Below, piece by piece: positions 30,883 through 38,852 of a DNA stretch of 45,786 nucleotides. Numbering within the stretch: the stretch's first letter is position 1; each line of letters opens with the position of its first letter. This DNA is from an uncultured Roseburia sp. Its GTDB lineage: Bacteria; Bacillota; Clostridia; Lachnospirales; Lachnospiraceae. The DNA lies in the NCBI GenBank assembly GCA_934309475.1, contig CAKRDK010000019.1, positions 1-45,786 on the forward strand, read 5' to 3'. Both the position numbers and the translations under genes were made by a program. The notes below the pieces were generated by a model that saw only the letters and a list, made by a program, of their open reading frames with translations, searched no databases and was not told the DNA's origin.

Positions 30883-32856
30883 TTAGAGTAAACCGCCAAT
30901 GCTTAAGAATAATGGTGCGAATACTAAAGAAACAACAGTCATTAATTTGATTAAGATGTTGATGGATGGACCAGATGTATCCTTAAATGGATCACCTACC
31001 GTATCACCGACAACAGCTGCTTTGTGAGGTTCGCTGCCTTTTCCGCCGTGTTCTCCAGATTCGATGTATTTCTTGGCGTTATCCCATGCACCACCTGCAT
31101 TTGCCATGAAGATAGCGAGCATAACACCAGTTACAAGAGCACCGGCAAGAAGTCCGCCTAATGCTTCTGCTCCTAAAAGAACACCGACAAGGATTGGAGC
31201 CACGATTGCGATAATACCCGGAAGTAACATCTGTTTTAATGCTGCGCTTGTAGAGATACCAACGCATGATTTGTAATCCGGTTTGCTTGTTCCCTCCAAG
31301 ATTCCTTTGTCTGCGCGGAACTGGCGACGTACTTCTTCAATCATCTTATAAGCTGCCTTGGAAACAGATTCCATTGTAATGGCAGAGAATAAGAATGGTA
31401 ACATAGCTCCGATAAATAATCCGATGATTACAGTTGGCTGAAGAATGGAAATATTCTTGAGCTGTACTGCTTCGGAATAAGATACGAATAAGGATAATGC
31501 TGTCAATGCTGCAGAACCGATTGCAAAACCTTTTCCGACAGCGGCTGTTGTGTTACCAACGGAATCTAAGGTATCTGTGATGTCACGAACGCTTTCGTCT
31601 AAGCCGGACATTTCTGCGATACCACCTGCGTTATCTGCGATTGGACCGTAAGCGTCAACGGCAACGGTACTTCCTGTTGTGGCAAGCATACCAACTGCAG
31701 CAAGTGCGATACCATAGATGCCTGCGAATGCATAAGCTGCAAAAATACCAACTGCGATTAAGAGAATCGGAATTGTACAGGAGTGCATACCAACTGCTAA
31801 ACCACTGATAATGTTTGTTGCAGCACCAGTCTCAGACTGATCTGCGATTTTATGTACATGACGATATTTGTCAGATGTATACCATTCTGTTACAGAACCG
31901 ATTAATGTTCCGACGATAAGACCTACGATGATAGCACCACATGGTTTGTAGGAACCAAGAATCACATTACTTAAAACAATAGAAGATACGATTGTAATTA
32001 CGTTTGCAATGTTTGTTCCAAGTTTTAATGCTTTATGAGGATCTGCTCCTTCTTTTCCGCGTACACAGAATACACCGAGAATAGAAGAAACGATACCGAT
32101 AGCGGCAAGAACGAGTGGATATAATGCTCCAGCCATTCCATCATATGCAAGAATACCTAATGTGATTGCGGATACGATAGAACCAACATAAGATTCAAAT
32201 AAGTCAGCTCCCATACCGGCTACGTCACCAACGTTATCACCAACGTTATCAGCGATAACGGCCGGGTTACGAGGATCATCTTCCGGGATACCGGCTTCTA
32301 CTTTACCAACAAGGTCAGCTCCAACGTCAGCAGCTTTTGTATAAATACCGCCACCAACACGTGCAAACAATGCGATGGAGGAAGCTCCCAGTGAAAATCC
32401 GAATAAGATGTCTGCATTGCCTGTTACAAAGTAAATCATGCTGACACCGAAAAGTCCAAGACCTACTACACAAAGACCCATAACTGCACCACCGCGGTAA
32501 GCGATTGGAAGTGCTTTTGTCATGCCGCCTTCTTTTGCAGCGTTTGCTGTACGCACGTTTGCGCGGGTTGCAACCTGCATACCACAGTAACCGGCGATTG
32601 TAGAGAAAACTGCGCCGATAACAAAGCATACTGCTGTTGCCCAGCTGATGCCAAATCCGATTGCTGCAAATAATACAACAATAAAGATAACAAGAATCTT
32701 GTATTCAGACATTAAGAATGCCTGAGCACCTTCGTGGATTGCTGCCGCAATCTCTTTCATTCTGTCTGTTCCTTCGTCCTGTTTCTTTACCCATACTGCA
32801 AGACCAGCAGCAACAAGTAAAGCAAGGACTCCGATTGCAGGAATTAAATAGTTCAT
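30883..32856 (-). CDS. hppA: Membrane-bound ion-pumping pyrophosphatase
   Basis: This is a 657-aa, roughly 16-helix protein that hydrolyses PPi and pumps Na+ and/or H+ out of the cytoplasm. Substrate motifs are intact: [21 protein letters not shown] then [11 protein letters not shown], and near the C-terminus [15 protein letters not shown]. The segment [10 protein letters not shown] carries Ala where K+-independent enzymes have Lys, which predicts the K+-dependent class. Na+ versus H+ cannot be called with certainty. The start is ATG 32856 behind GAAAGGGA. A strong promoter and cre-like site lie upstream, and a long terminator follows. Confidence 0.95.
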   Translation of the reverse strand: MNYLIPAIGVLALLVAAGLAVWVKKQDEGTDRMKEIAAAIHEGAQAFLMSEYKILVIFIVVLFAAIGFGISWATAVCFVIGAVFSTIAGYCGMQVATRANVRTANAAKEGGMTKALPIAYRGGAVMGLCVVGLGLFGVSMIYFVTGNADILFGFSLGASSIALFARVGGGIYTKAADVGADLVGKVEAGIPEDDPRNPAVIADNVGDNVGDVAGMGADLFESYVGSIVSAITLGILAYDGMAGALYPLVLAAIGIVSSILGVFCVRGKEGADPHKALKLGTNIANVITIVSSIVLSNVILGSYKPCGAIIVGLIVGTLIGSVTEWYTSDKYRHVHKIADQSETGAATNIISGLAVGMHSCTIPILLIAVGIFAAYAFAGIYGIALAAVGMLATTGSTVAVDAYGPIADNAGGIAEMSGLDESVRDITDTLDSVGNTTAAVGKGFAIGSAALTALSLFVSYSEAVQLKNISILQPTVIIGLFIGAMLPFLFSAITMESVSKAAYKMIEEVRRQFRADKGILEGTSKPDYKSCVGISTSAALKQMLLPGIIAIVAPILVGVLLGAEALGGLLAGALVTGVMLAIFMANAGGAWDNAKKYIESGEHGGKGSEPHKAAVVGDTVGDPFKDTSGPSINILIKLMTVVSLVFAPLFLSIGGLL

Positions 32857-32923
32857 AATTTCTGTCCCTTTCTTCTGTAAACTCATAAAATATTCATTGT
32901 TATTTTTTTAACAACAATGTTAG

Positions 32924-32952
32924 AGTATAAAGAAAGAAGTTTGAAATGTCAA
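32924..32952 (-). promoter_or_regulatory. hppA promoter
   Basis: On the minus strand TTGACA (32952-32947) and TATACT (32929-32924) are separated by 17 bp, close to consensus. A CATTGTT/AACAATG hairpin lies in the leader. Confidence 0.88.
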
Positions 32953-32965
32953 TATGAAAAATAAA

Positions 32966-32980
32966 TGTATGCGCTTACAT
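32966..32980 (-). promoter_or_regulatory. cre-like site upstream of hppA
   Basis: On the minus strand ATGTAAGCGCATACA fits WTGNAANCGNWNNCW fully and is close to palindromic. It lies 13 bp upstream of the -35, a position where CcpA usually activates. It is a prediction only. Confidence 0.5.
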
Positions 32981-33016
32981 TTTGGTGGAATTTACATTTT
33001 TTGCCCTTTTGCGTGG

Positions 33017-33043
33017 AAAAAGAGAGCAGTCTGCACTGCTCTC
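33017..33043 (-). terminator. Terminator of the sulfur operon
   Basis: GAGAGCAG (33022-33029) and CTGCTCTC (33036-33043) form a perfect stem. The T run on the minus strand (33021-33017) follows the hcyD stop. Confidence 0.85.
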
Positions 33044-33050
33044 ATTCTGT

Positions 33051-33464
33051 CTATACATATGCAATCTCATGTATCGTGACCTGTTTTTCCTTATCGATGC
33101 CAAATGCCCTTAATATCGGCTGTTCCTCGTCCTGCAAGGATAAAATCAGGTACTCTGCGTTTGGGTCGTAGGCAAGGCGCTTATCTTCCTCCGATGGTCT
33201 TGAGGGGGATTCTGGATGGGAATGGAAATTCCCGATTAACGTCAGCCCGTTTGCTCTTGCGTCTTTGACAGCGGCTAACTGTTCCCGTGGATCCATGGAA
33301 AAATGCTCCCTGCTTGCGTCGATATTAGTTAAAAGGTATACTTTTTCGATGACTTTCTGATCACCGGCAATCGTTCCGGCAAGCAGCCCGCAGGACTCGT
33401 TTGGGAGTCCGTCCCTGCAGTGCTGTAGAATCGTTTCGTAGTGCTCTTTTTTCATTGTTAACAT
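33051..33464 (-). CDS. hcyD: JAMM/MPN metalloprotease that processes the sulfur carrier (HcyD-like)
   Basis: This is a 137-aa protein. The zinc motif is HSHPESPSRPSEED (HxHx7Sx2D) near residues 80-93, and the catalytic Glu is in NESCG near residue 23. Bacterial stand-alone JAMM proteases (Mec+, HcyD) cut after the Gly-Gly of ThiS-like carriers, either to expose the terminus or to release the amino acid built on it. It is the last of seven genes, 10 nt after hcyF. The order matches the protein-thiocarboxylate homocysteine pathway described in Wolinella succinogenes. Confidence 0.85.
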   Translation of the reverse strand: MLTMKKEHYETILQHCRDGLPNESCGLLAGTIAGDQKVIEKVYLLTNIDASREHFSMDPREQLAAVKDARANGLTLIGNFHSHPESPSRPSEEDKRLAYDPNAEYLILSLQDEEQPILRAFGIDKEKQVTIHEIAYV

Positions 33465-33474
33465 AGCATGCCCC

Positions 33475-34281
33475 CTAATGTTTTAAGTCACATTCTGCCT
33501 GTTCATAATCAATTAATTCCGTGATATGCGGGTGGTCGCTGCACACGGCGCAGTTGTGGTCGAGTGGCAGTTTTACCGTGCGGAACTGCATTTTTAATGC
33601 ATCATAGGTCAGGAGTCTTCCGGTTAAAAGTTCACCCTGGCCGGTAATATATTTGACGGCTTCCATTGCCTGAAGGCTTCCGATGACACCGCCCATTGCA
33701 CCGATGACACCAGCCTGCTTACAGGTTGGAACAGCATCTTTTGGTGGCGGATCTTTGAAAATACAGCGGTAGCATGGACCTTCCCCCGGAACGTAGGTCA
33801 TAAGCTGACCCTGGAAACGGATAATTCCCGCATGGGAAAATGGTTTTTTGGCCATAACACAGGCATCATTAATCAGGAATTTTGCCGGAAAATTGTCGGT
33901 TCCGTCAATGATAAAATCGTAATCTGCAATCAGCTCCATGATGTTTTGGGATGTCACAAATGTACGGTAAGTATTGACCGTAATATCCGGATTGATGGCT
34001 TTCATGGTCTCTGCGGCTGATTTTACCTTGGCTTTTCCGATATCTGCTGTAGTATGGATAATCTGGCGCTGTAAGTTGGATAAATCCACTTCGTCGGCAT
34101 CGACGATACCGATGGTTCCGACACCTGCGGCTGCAAGATACATTGCGGCAGGGGCACCGAGTCCGCCTGCACCGATAATCAGAACTTTTGCATTTAATAA
34201 TTTTTTCTGACCCTTCACACCGATTTCTTTTAAAATGATGTGGCGGGAATAACGCTCTAACTGTTCATTGGTAAATGCCAT
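33475..34281 (-). CDS. hcyF: ThiF/MoeB-like E1 enzyme activating the sulfur carrier (HcyF-like)
   Basis: This is a 268-aa protein. It has a Rossmann ATP site GAGGLGAPAA (about 37-46), DADEVDLSNLQRQ, an Arg/Lys-rich adenylation loop, and two zinc CxxC pairs (CYRC and CAVC). The conserved Cys of PTCKQAGV lies between the pairs. It adenylates the C-terminal Gly of the carrier so that sulfide can form the thiocarboxylate. It starts in a TAATG overlap with hcyS, so the two are translationally coupled. ThiF for thiamine or MoeB is less likely, because no thiamine or molybdopterin genes are nearby. Confidence 0.85.
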   Translation of the reverse strand: MAFTNEQLERYSRHIILKEIGVKGQKKLLNAKVLIIGAGGLGAPAAMYLAAAGVGTIGIVDADEVDLSNLQRQIIHTTADIGKAKVKSAAETMKAINPDITVNTYRTFVTSQNIMELIADYDFIIDGTDNFPAKFLINDACVMAKKPFSHAGIIRFQGQLMTYVPGEGPCYRCIFKDPPPKDAVPTCKQAGVIGAMGGVIGSLQAMEAVKYITGQGELLTGRLLTYDALKMQFRTVKLPLDHNCAVCSDHPHITELIDYEQAECDLKH

Positions 34282-34490
34282 TAAAACGCACCTCCTCCCA
34301 TGAAATACAGGAATTCTACTTCATCACCTTCTTTTAAGATGGTTGCCGGGAAATTGTCTCTCTCCACAAACTCATCGTTGATGGTAACTGTTACATAGTC
34401 CGGATTATCAACGTTTTCTTTCTCGATTAAAGCCGGAAGTGTTAAACCTTCTTCATATTCCTTTTTTTTGCCTGCTACTATGATTGTCAT
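34281..34490 (-). CDS. hcyS: ThiS/MoaD-like sulfur carrier with an extended C-terminus (HcyS-like)
   Basis: This is a 69-aa beta-grasp protein (MTIIVAGKKKEYEEGLTLPALIEK, then EGDEVEFLYFMGGGAF). Classical ThiS and MoaD end exactly at Gly-Gly. Here two further residues (AF) follow GGG, so a protease must cut before activation, which explains the JAMM gene in the same operon. The thiocarboxylate form would donate sulfur to O-acetylhomoserine via MetY. It lies 25 nt after the thioredoxin gene. Confidence 0.85.
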   Translation of the reverse strand: MTIIVAGKKKEYEEGLTLPALIEKENVDNPDYVTVTINDEFVERDNFPATILKEGDEVEFLYFMGGGAF

Positions 34491-34515
34491 ATCCTTCTCT
34501 CTCTTTCTTTTTAAT

Positions 34516-34830
34516 TTAGTTGTTTGTAAGCGCTTTCATAAGTACATCCTTTGCCACGACACCGGTCAGACGGGCTGTTTCAGCACCGCCTTGAAAGACC
34601 AGAAAAGTAGGCACGGACAGTACACTGTATGTTTCTGCGAGGGATTCCTCATAATTTACATTAACTTTGTAAATTTTTGCAGTTTCTTCCGTTTCATCTT
34701 CGATATCTCCGACGACACCGGACATCATTTTACATGGGACGCAGGTGTCGGAGTAAAAGTCCACTAATACCGGCACGTCTGCTTTTAAAACAAGTTCGTC
34801 AAAATCCTGCGCTGTAATTCTTGCTGCCAT
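34516..34830 (-). CDS. Thioredoxin-like protein with a CVPC active site
   Basis: This is a 104-aa single-domain thioredoxin fold. The active site DTCVPCK has Val where canonical thioredoxins have Gly, and the cis-Pro is in SVPTF. It is placed between tusA and hcyS in the sulfur operon. A likely role is to reduce a persulfide or the sulfur-relay partners, or to supply electrons to sulfite/sulfide steps; this is inferred from context. AGGAGGGT precedes the ATG. Confidence 0.88.
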   Translation of the reverse strand: MAARITAQDFDELVLKADVPVLVDFYSDTCVPCKMMSGVVGDIEDETEETAKIYKVNVNYEESLAETYSVLSVPTFLVFQGGAETARLTGVVAKDVLMKALTNN

Positions 34831-34840
34831 ATGACCCTCC

Positions 34841-35086
34841 TTATTCTTCTACTTTCCGGACAATCAGCGTATAAGTTTCATCGCCGTTATCTTCTAATTT
34901 TAAAATCTGGTGTCCTTCCTCTTTGATACTGCGGGGCACATTCTGTACCGGTTCCCCGTTATTCATGCGGATTGCCAAAATCTGACCATCCTCTAATTCC
35001 TCCAACGCAACTTTTGCTTTCACAAATGTCACAGGGCAAACTACATCTGTAATATCTACTTTGTCATCAATTGTAAAATCAGCCAT
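34841..35086 (-). CDS. TusA/SirA-like sulfurtransferase
   Basis: This is an 81-aa protein. The N-terminal motif DVVCPVTFVKAKVALEEL is that of TusA, with the sulfur-carrying Cys at residue 17; the second Pro of CPxP is Thr. TusA-like proteins carry persulfide sulfur between enzymes. The gene overlaps the sulfite reductase gene by 8 nt, so the two are coupled. It may collect sulfide or persulfide from the reductase and hand it to HcyF/HcyS. Confidence 0.87.
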   Translation of the reverse strand: MADFTIDDKVDITDVVCPVTFVKAKVALEELEDGQILAIRMNNGEPVQNVPRSIKEEGHQILKLEDNGDETYTLIVRKVEE

Positions 35087-35942
35087 GATATGCCTCCTTT
35101 ATTTTTTCATAAAATACGTCTTTTCCGACGCGGTCAATGGTAAACTGGAAACGCTCTCCTGCTTTTGCATGTTCCTCAAAGAAGTCGATTGCGGCATCTG
35201 TCACACGATAGAGCTGTTCTTCTGATGTAATCAGAGGCAGTGGCGATTCTCCTTTGTGTATGGTATTTCCGAAAAGTCCGCCAAACGAAACGATATAAGC
35301 GGATTCGGTATTCCATGCATCGGTTGGACATGATTTTGCACAGCGTCCGCAGAAGTTACATAAATCTTCGTTGATGTTCACTTTTCCATCTGTGATAGAG
35401 ATGGCATTGGTGCGGCACGCTTTTTCACAGACGCCACAGCCAATACATTTATCTTCTACCCAGGAAATATTTAACGCACCTTTGATGCCAACGTCATTTT
35501 CCTCGGCTTTTAAACAGTTGTTCTGACATCCGGTTACACCGAACTTAAATTTGTGCGGCAGTTCTCGTCCGAAATAGCGCTGGTCGAGTTCGACGGCTAT
35601 CTTGTAGCTGTCGATATTTCCACTTGGACAAATCTGATTTCCCTGACAGGCTGTGACCGTTCTGACTCTCGGACCGCAGACACCCGGTTTGCAGTCGCCT
35701 TTCGCGAGTTCTTCTTTTACCTCATCAATATCAGCTAATTTGATAAATGGGATTTCTACGCCCTGTCGAGACGTCAGATGTACATGTCCGTCTCCGTATT
35801 TTTCAGCTACTTCTGCAATTTTTGCAAGATTTTTCGCCGTCAGTGTTCCACCCACAACCTGTAGACGAAGCGAGAAATTATCCTTCTGCTTTTGTCTCAT
35901 GAATCCACCTTTTTTCAAGGTGCTGTAATCTATTTTTGCCAT
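35079..35942 (-). CDS. Ferredoxin-type siroheme sulfite reductase, short form
   Basis: This is a 287-aa protein. The siroheme-[4Fe-4S] ligands are TACQGNQIC (C-x5-C) and GCQNNC (C-x3-C). Two ordinary [4Fe-4S] motifs follow (CIGCGVCEKAC and CNFCGRCAKSC). This compact single-subunit layout is typical of anaerobe sulfite reductase-like proteins that reduce sulfite to sulfide with ferredoxin electrons. It supplies sulfide for the HcyS route. ATG 35942 with AAAAGGAATGG upstream is preferred over the frame start at 35966. A nitrite or other siroheme substrate is possible but less consistent with the operon. Confidence 0.87.
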   Translation of the reverse strand: MAKIDYSTLKKGGFMRQKQKDNFSLRLQVVGGTLTAKNLAKIAEVAEKYGDGHVHLTSRQGVEIPFIKLADIDEVKEELAKGDCKPGVCGPRVRTVTACQGNQICPSGNIDSYKIAVELDQRYFGRELPHKFKFGVTGCQNNCLKAEENDVGIKGALNISWVEDKCIGCGVCEKACRTNAISITDGKVNINEDLCNFCGRCAKSCPTDAWNTESAYIVSFGGLFGNTIHKGESPLPLITSEEQLYRVTDAAIDFFEEHAKAGERFQFTIDRVGKDVFYEKIKEAYHG

Positions 35943-35978
35943 TTTCTTACCATTCCTTTTCCACATTTTTTGTACTTA

Positions 35979-37229
35979 TTATGATTCAGATGCTTCTGCC
36001 TGCAAAAATGCCTGGCGAAAATCTTCTTTTAAGTCTTCAATATCTTCAATTCCCACACTAACACGGATTAAATCATCATAGACCCCGGATAGGCGGCGCT
36101 CCTCTTCGCTGAGGTGTGCTGCGATTGTCGATGCGACATGAATTACAAGTGTCTTTGTATCACCGATATTAGATAAAATATACGGTACTTTCAGTGCATT
36201 GATAATGTGATATGCTTTTTCTTTACTTCCCGCGCGGAATGTTAAAATCGCACCATATTTTCCGGATAACTGCTTCGCAGCGAGTTCATGATATGGGCTA
36301 TCTTTTAATCCCGGATACTGTACGGTAACTTCCTTATTTAAACCGGACAAAAATTCTGCCAGAGCAAGTGCATTTTCACACTGCCGTTCCATTCGGAGTC
36401 CAAGTGTTTCCAAGCCAATCTGATTTAAAAAAGCATTCTGCGGAGATAAACAGGCTCCGAAGTTACGGAAAAGACCGTTTCTCAGCTTCACCACATATGC
36501 CATTGTTCCGTATTTCGCGTAAGGCTTTAAGCCTGGATATTTTTCAAAATCCCATTTGACATTTTTGCCGAGTACGAGAACGCCACTGATGGCATCACTG
36601 CTTCCGTTGATATATTTAGAAGAAGAATGTACGACGACGTCAGCGCCTAATTTCAACGGCTGTACCAGATAAGGCGTTGCCACGGTGTTATCAATGATGA
36701 GTGGCAGGTTATGCCGATGTGCCACTTCTGCGACGCCGGCGATATCTGTCACATCAAGTTTCGGATTGCCGATGGTCTCTGCAAAAACAACTTTTGTCTG
36801 TGCGGTAATCAGCGCTTCGTAGGCTTCCGGTGTATTCTCGGCCACGTAGCTGGTTGTAATTCCATAAGCTTCCAATTCCGTGAAAAGTTCTACCGTTCCA
36901 CCATACAGGCCTGCGGCTGCCACGATGTGATCTCCTGCCTGCAAAATATTCAAAAGTGCATTTGTCAGAGCCGCCATTCCGGAGGCACAGGCAACGCTTG
37001 CGATGCCGCCCTCTAACTGGGTCATTCTTTTCTCAAATGCTTCAATGGTTGGATTATTAATTCTCGTGTAGGAAAATCCCATGGCTTTGTTTGCAAAAAT
37101 CCGTTCTAAAGTCTCTGCATCCTCATGACAAAACGCACTGGATTGATAAATCGGAACCATGGTAGCTCCATGTGGATATTGATCCACCCCTGCATGTAAA
37201 AGTGCTGTGTTAAAACCATACTTTGCCAT
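35979..37229 (-). CDS. metY: O-acetylhomoserine sulfhydrylase-type PLP enzyme (MetY)
   Basis: This is a 416-aa PLP enzyme of the Cys/Met metabolism family. The PLP lysine is in HSSSKYINGSSDAISG (about 206-221). YTRINNPTIEAFEKR, ASGMAALTNALL and the cofactor-binding Asp of LIIDNTVATPYL are typical. It replaces the acetyl group of O-acetylhomoserine with sulfur. With hcyS, hcyF and hcyD downstream, the sulfur donor is likely the carrier thiocarboxylate. It is the first gene of the operon, behind its own promoter. Confidence 0.9.
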   Translation of the reverse strand: MAKYGFNTALLHAGVDQYPHGATMVPIYQSSAFCHEDAETLERIFANKAMGFSYTRINNPTIEAFEKRMTQLEGGIASVACASGMAALTNALLNILQAGDHIVAAAGLYGGTVELFTELEAYGITTSYVAENTPEAYEALITAQTKVVFAETIGNPKLDVTDIAGVAEVAHRHNLPLIIDNTVATPYLVQPLKLGADVVVHSSSKYINGSSDAISGVLVLGKNVKWDFEKYPGLKPYAKYGTMAYVVKLRNGLFRNFGACLSPQNAFLNQIGLETLGLRMERQCENALALAEFLSGLNKEVTVQYPGLKDSPYHELAAKQLSGKYGAILTFRAGSKEKAYHIINALKVPYILSNIGDTKTLVIHVASTIAAHLSEEERRLSGVYDDLIRVSVGIEDIEDLKEDFRQAFLQAEASES

Positions 37230-37262
37230 CTCATTTCCCTTCCCTTTCCAAAATCTGGATTT

Positions 37263-37291
37263 ATCATACTTCTATAAACATACTTTGTCAA
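37263..37291 (-). promoter_or_regulatory. metY operon promoter
   Basis: On the minus strand TTGACA (37291-37286) and TATGAT (37268-37263) have a 17-bp spacer. The initiation region is flanked by operator-like repeats. Confidence 0.85.
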
Positions 37292-37303
37292 TGGGTTAGT
37301 ATG
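37279..37303. promoter_or_regulatory. Operator-like inverted repeat over the metY -35
   Basis: CATACT (37279-37284) and AGTATG (37298-37303) flank the -35 box, and another AGTATG-type half-site lies nearby at the -10 (minus strand). The adjacent Rrf2 regulator is the natural candidate to bind here, in the manner of CymR on cysteine/methionine genes. Confidence 0.45.
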
Positions 37304-37408
37304 TATATATTTCCTTTTACTGGCTATAGGGAAAACCTATAAAGCGGAAAGGCAAGGGCAGTTTACAGTTTTTTTGCTGACAAATGGCACAAAATCAGGT
37401 TTGTAACA

Positions 37409-37464
37409 TAAAAAAATCCCCTTAAATAGACAAGGTAAATAACCAAAATCTACTTAAGGGGAAT
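37409..37464 (-). terminator. Terminator downstream of the Rrf2 gene
   Basis: On the minus strand ATTCCCCTTAAGTAGA pairs with TCTATTTAAGGGGAT (one mismatch), followed by seven T residues. It separates the regulator from metY. Confidence 0.85.
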
Positions 37465-37492
37465 CTATCATTGTGTATTACGGTCTGCGTAA

Positions 37493-37924
37493 TTAAATGA
37501 CATAGTTATCCGCACCGGAGTCGTCTCCCATGAGGTCTGCTACGGTAATGTTTTCAAAATAATCATCGATTAATTTCTCTAAGCCCTCCCACATCTGGAG
37601 TGTCTTGCAGGAGTCAGCACGTTCACAGGTGTTCGGCTTTTTCTCTAAGCAGGCAACCGGTGCAAAAGAACCTTCCGTTACCTTTAAAATACTTCCGATG
37701 GTATATTCTTCCGGACGGCGGACTAATTTATAACCGCCGCCTTTTCCACGTAAGGAATGTACAAAATCGTTTTTACTTAAAACAGACACGATGGATTCGA
37801 GGTACTTCTCAGAAATCTCCTGTCTGTTTGCAATATCCATAAGGGGAATGTATTCTCCGGTATTATGTTCAGCCAAATCAATTATGACGCGAATGGCATA
37901 ACGTCCCTTTGTTGAAATCTTCAT
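37493..37924 (-). CDS. Rrf2 family transcriptional regulator (CymR/IscR-like)
   Basis: This is a 143-aa protein. Residues 1-80 form the winged-helix domain (MKISTKGRYAIRVIIDLAEH, QEISEKYLESIVSVLSKNDFVHSLRGKGGGYKL). The C-terminal part holds three cysteines (C93, C99 and C106) in the region where IscR-type proteins bind an Fe-S cluster; CymR lacks a cluster. Being next to the sulfite/homocysteine operon suggests control of sulfur assimilation. Whether it senses Fe-S, O-acetylserine or another signal is unclear. AAAGGA lies before the ATG. Confidence 0.88.
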   Translation of the reverse strand: MKISTKGRYAIRVIIDLAEHNTGEYIPLMDIANRQEISEKYLESIVSVLSKNDFVHSLRGKGGGYKLVRRPEEYTIGSILKVTEGSFAPVACLEKKPNTCERADSCKTLQMWEGLEKLIDDYFENITVADLMGDDSGADNYVI

Positions 37925-37956
37925 GCTTCTATATCCTTTCTCTACATGATAAACCT

Positions 37957-37986
37957 ATTATACCACAAGGTTATTAGATATTTCAA
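37957..37986 (-). promoter_or_regulatory. Promoter of the Rrf2 gene with an internal inverted repeat
   Basis: On the minus strand TTGAAA (37986-37981) and TATAAT (37962-37957) have an 18-bp spacer and a TGG extension. AACCT-N11-AGGTT spans the -10 region, consistent with autoregulation. Confidence 0.75.
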
Positions 37987-37996
37987 GTAGGACACC

Positions 37997-38761
37997 CTAT
38001 GCCTCGCTTCCGGCAGCTAAATCTTTCACGACTTCGCCTGCGATAATCAATCCTGCTACAGATGGAACAAAAGCAACGCTTCCCGGGATATCACGCCGTT
38101 CTGTACATTTGTGCTTTGCCCCCGGTGGACAGATGCAGTTGGTTCTGCAGCTGATTGCCATGTCGTCGATTGGACGAGTTGGCTTTTCTTCGGAATATAC
38201 GACTTTTAATTTCTTCACACCACGTTTTTTCAACTCACGACGCATTACTTTTGCAAGCGGACAGACTTTTGTCTTGTAGATGTCAGCCACCTGGAACTGG
38301 CTTGCATCCAGCTTATTTCCGGCGCCCATGCTGCTGATAATCGGCACGCCCTTTTCCTGTGCCTTCATGACAAGGGCGATTTTGGCGGTCACGGTGTCAA
38401 CGGCATCTACAATATAATCGTATTCCTCAAATGGAAATTCATCTGCATTTTCCGGAAGGAAAAAACACTTGTGAATCTCTACTTTTGCATCCGGATTAAT
38501 CTCTAAAATGCGTTCTTTCATGACGTCAGTCTTATATTGTCCGACGGTCTTTCTTGTTGCAATAATCTGACGGTTCAGGTTTGTCAGGCATACTTTATCA
38601 TCATCGACTAAGTCAAAAGAACCGACGCCGCTTCGTACCAATGCCTCACAGACATAGCCGCCTACGCCGCCGATTCCAAAAACAGCAACTTTTGCCTTGC
38701 TTAGGCGTTCCATTGCCTCTTTTCCCAATAATAATTCTGTTCTCGAAAACTGATTTAACAT
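37997..38761 (-). CDS. tcdA: tRNA threonylcarbamoyladenosine dehydratase
   Basis: This is a 254-aa E1-like protein. It contains GIGGVGGYVCEALVRSGVG (about 29-47), VDDDKVCLTNLNRQI, and SMGAGNKLD with VADIYKTKVCPLAK. These are TcdA/CsdL features that set it apart from ThiF. The enzyme uses ATP to convert t6A37 to cyclic t6A in tRNAs decoding ANN codons. TAAGGAG precedes the ATG. It has its own promoter and is a separate unit from the sulfur operon despite the shared fold. Confidence 0.92.
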   Translation of the reverse strand: MLNQFSRTELLLGKEAMERLSKAKVAVFGIGGVGGYVCEALVRSGVGSFDLVDDDKVCLTNLNRQIIATRKTVGQYKTDVMKERILEINPDAKVEIHKCFFLPENADEFPFEEYDYIVDAVDTVTAKIALVMKAQEKGVPIISSMGAGNKLDASQFQVADIYKTKVCPLAKVMRRELKKRGVKKLKVVYSEEKPTRPIDDMAISCRTNCICPPGAKHKCTERRDIPGSVAFVPSVAGLIIAGEVVKDLAAGSEA

Positions 38762-38805
38762 ATAAAAGGACTCCTTATTAACTACATATCTTTCCGATAG
38801 GTATT

Positions 38806-38834
38806 ATGTTATAATCCAATTTTCGTTTTGTCAA
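38806..38834 (-). promoter_or_regulatory. tcdA promoter
   Basis: On the minus strand TTGACA (38834-38829) and TAACAT (38811-38806) are 17 bp apart. Confidence 0.75.
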
Positions 38835-38852
38835 TACTATAAAAGAAAGCTT

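Noticed and set aside
33475..34490. Thiamine (thiS/thiF) or molybdopterin (moaD/moeB) genes
   Set aside because: The carrier does not end at GG, a JAMM protease and MetY are in the operon, and no thiamine or Mo-cofactor genes are present.
34524..34538. cre-like TTGTAAGCGCTTTCA
   Set aside because: It lies in the 3' end of the thioredoxin coding region with no promoter nearby; chance matches are expected at about this frequency.
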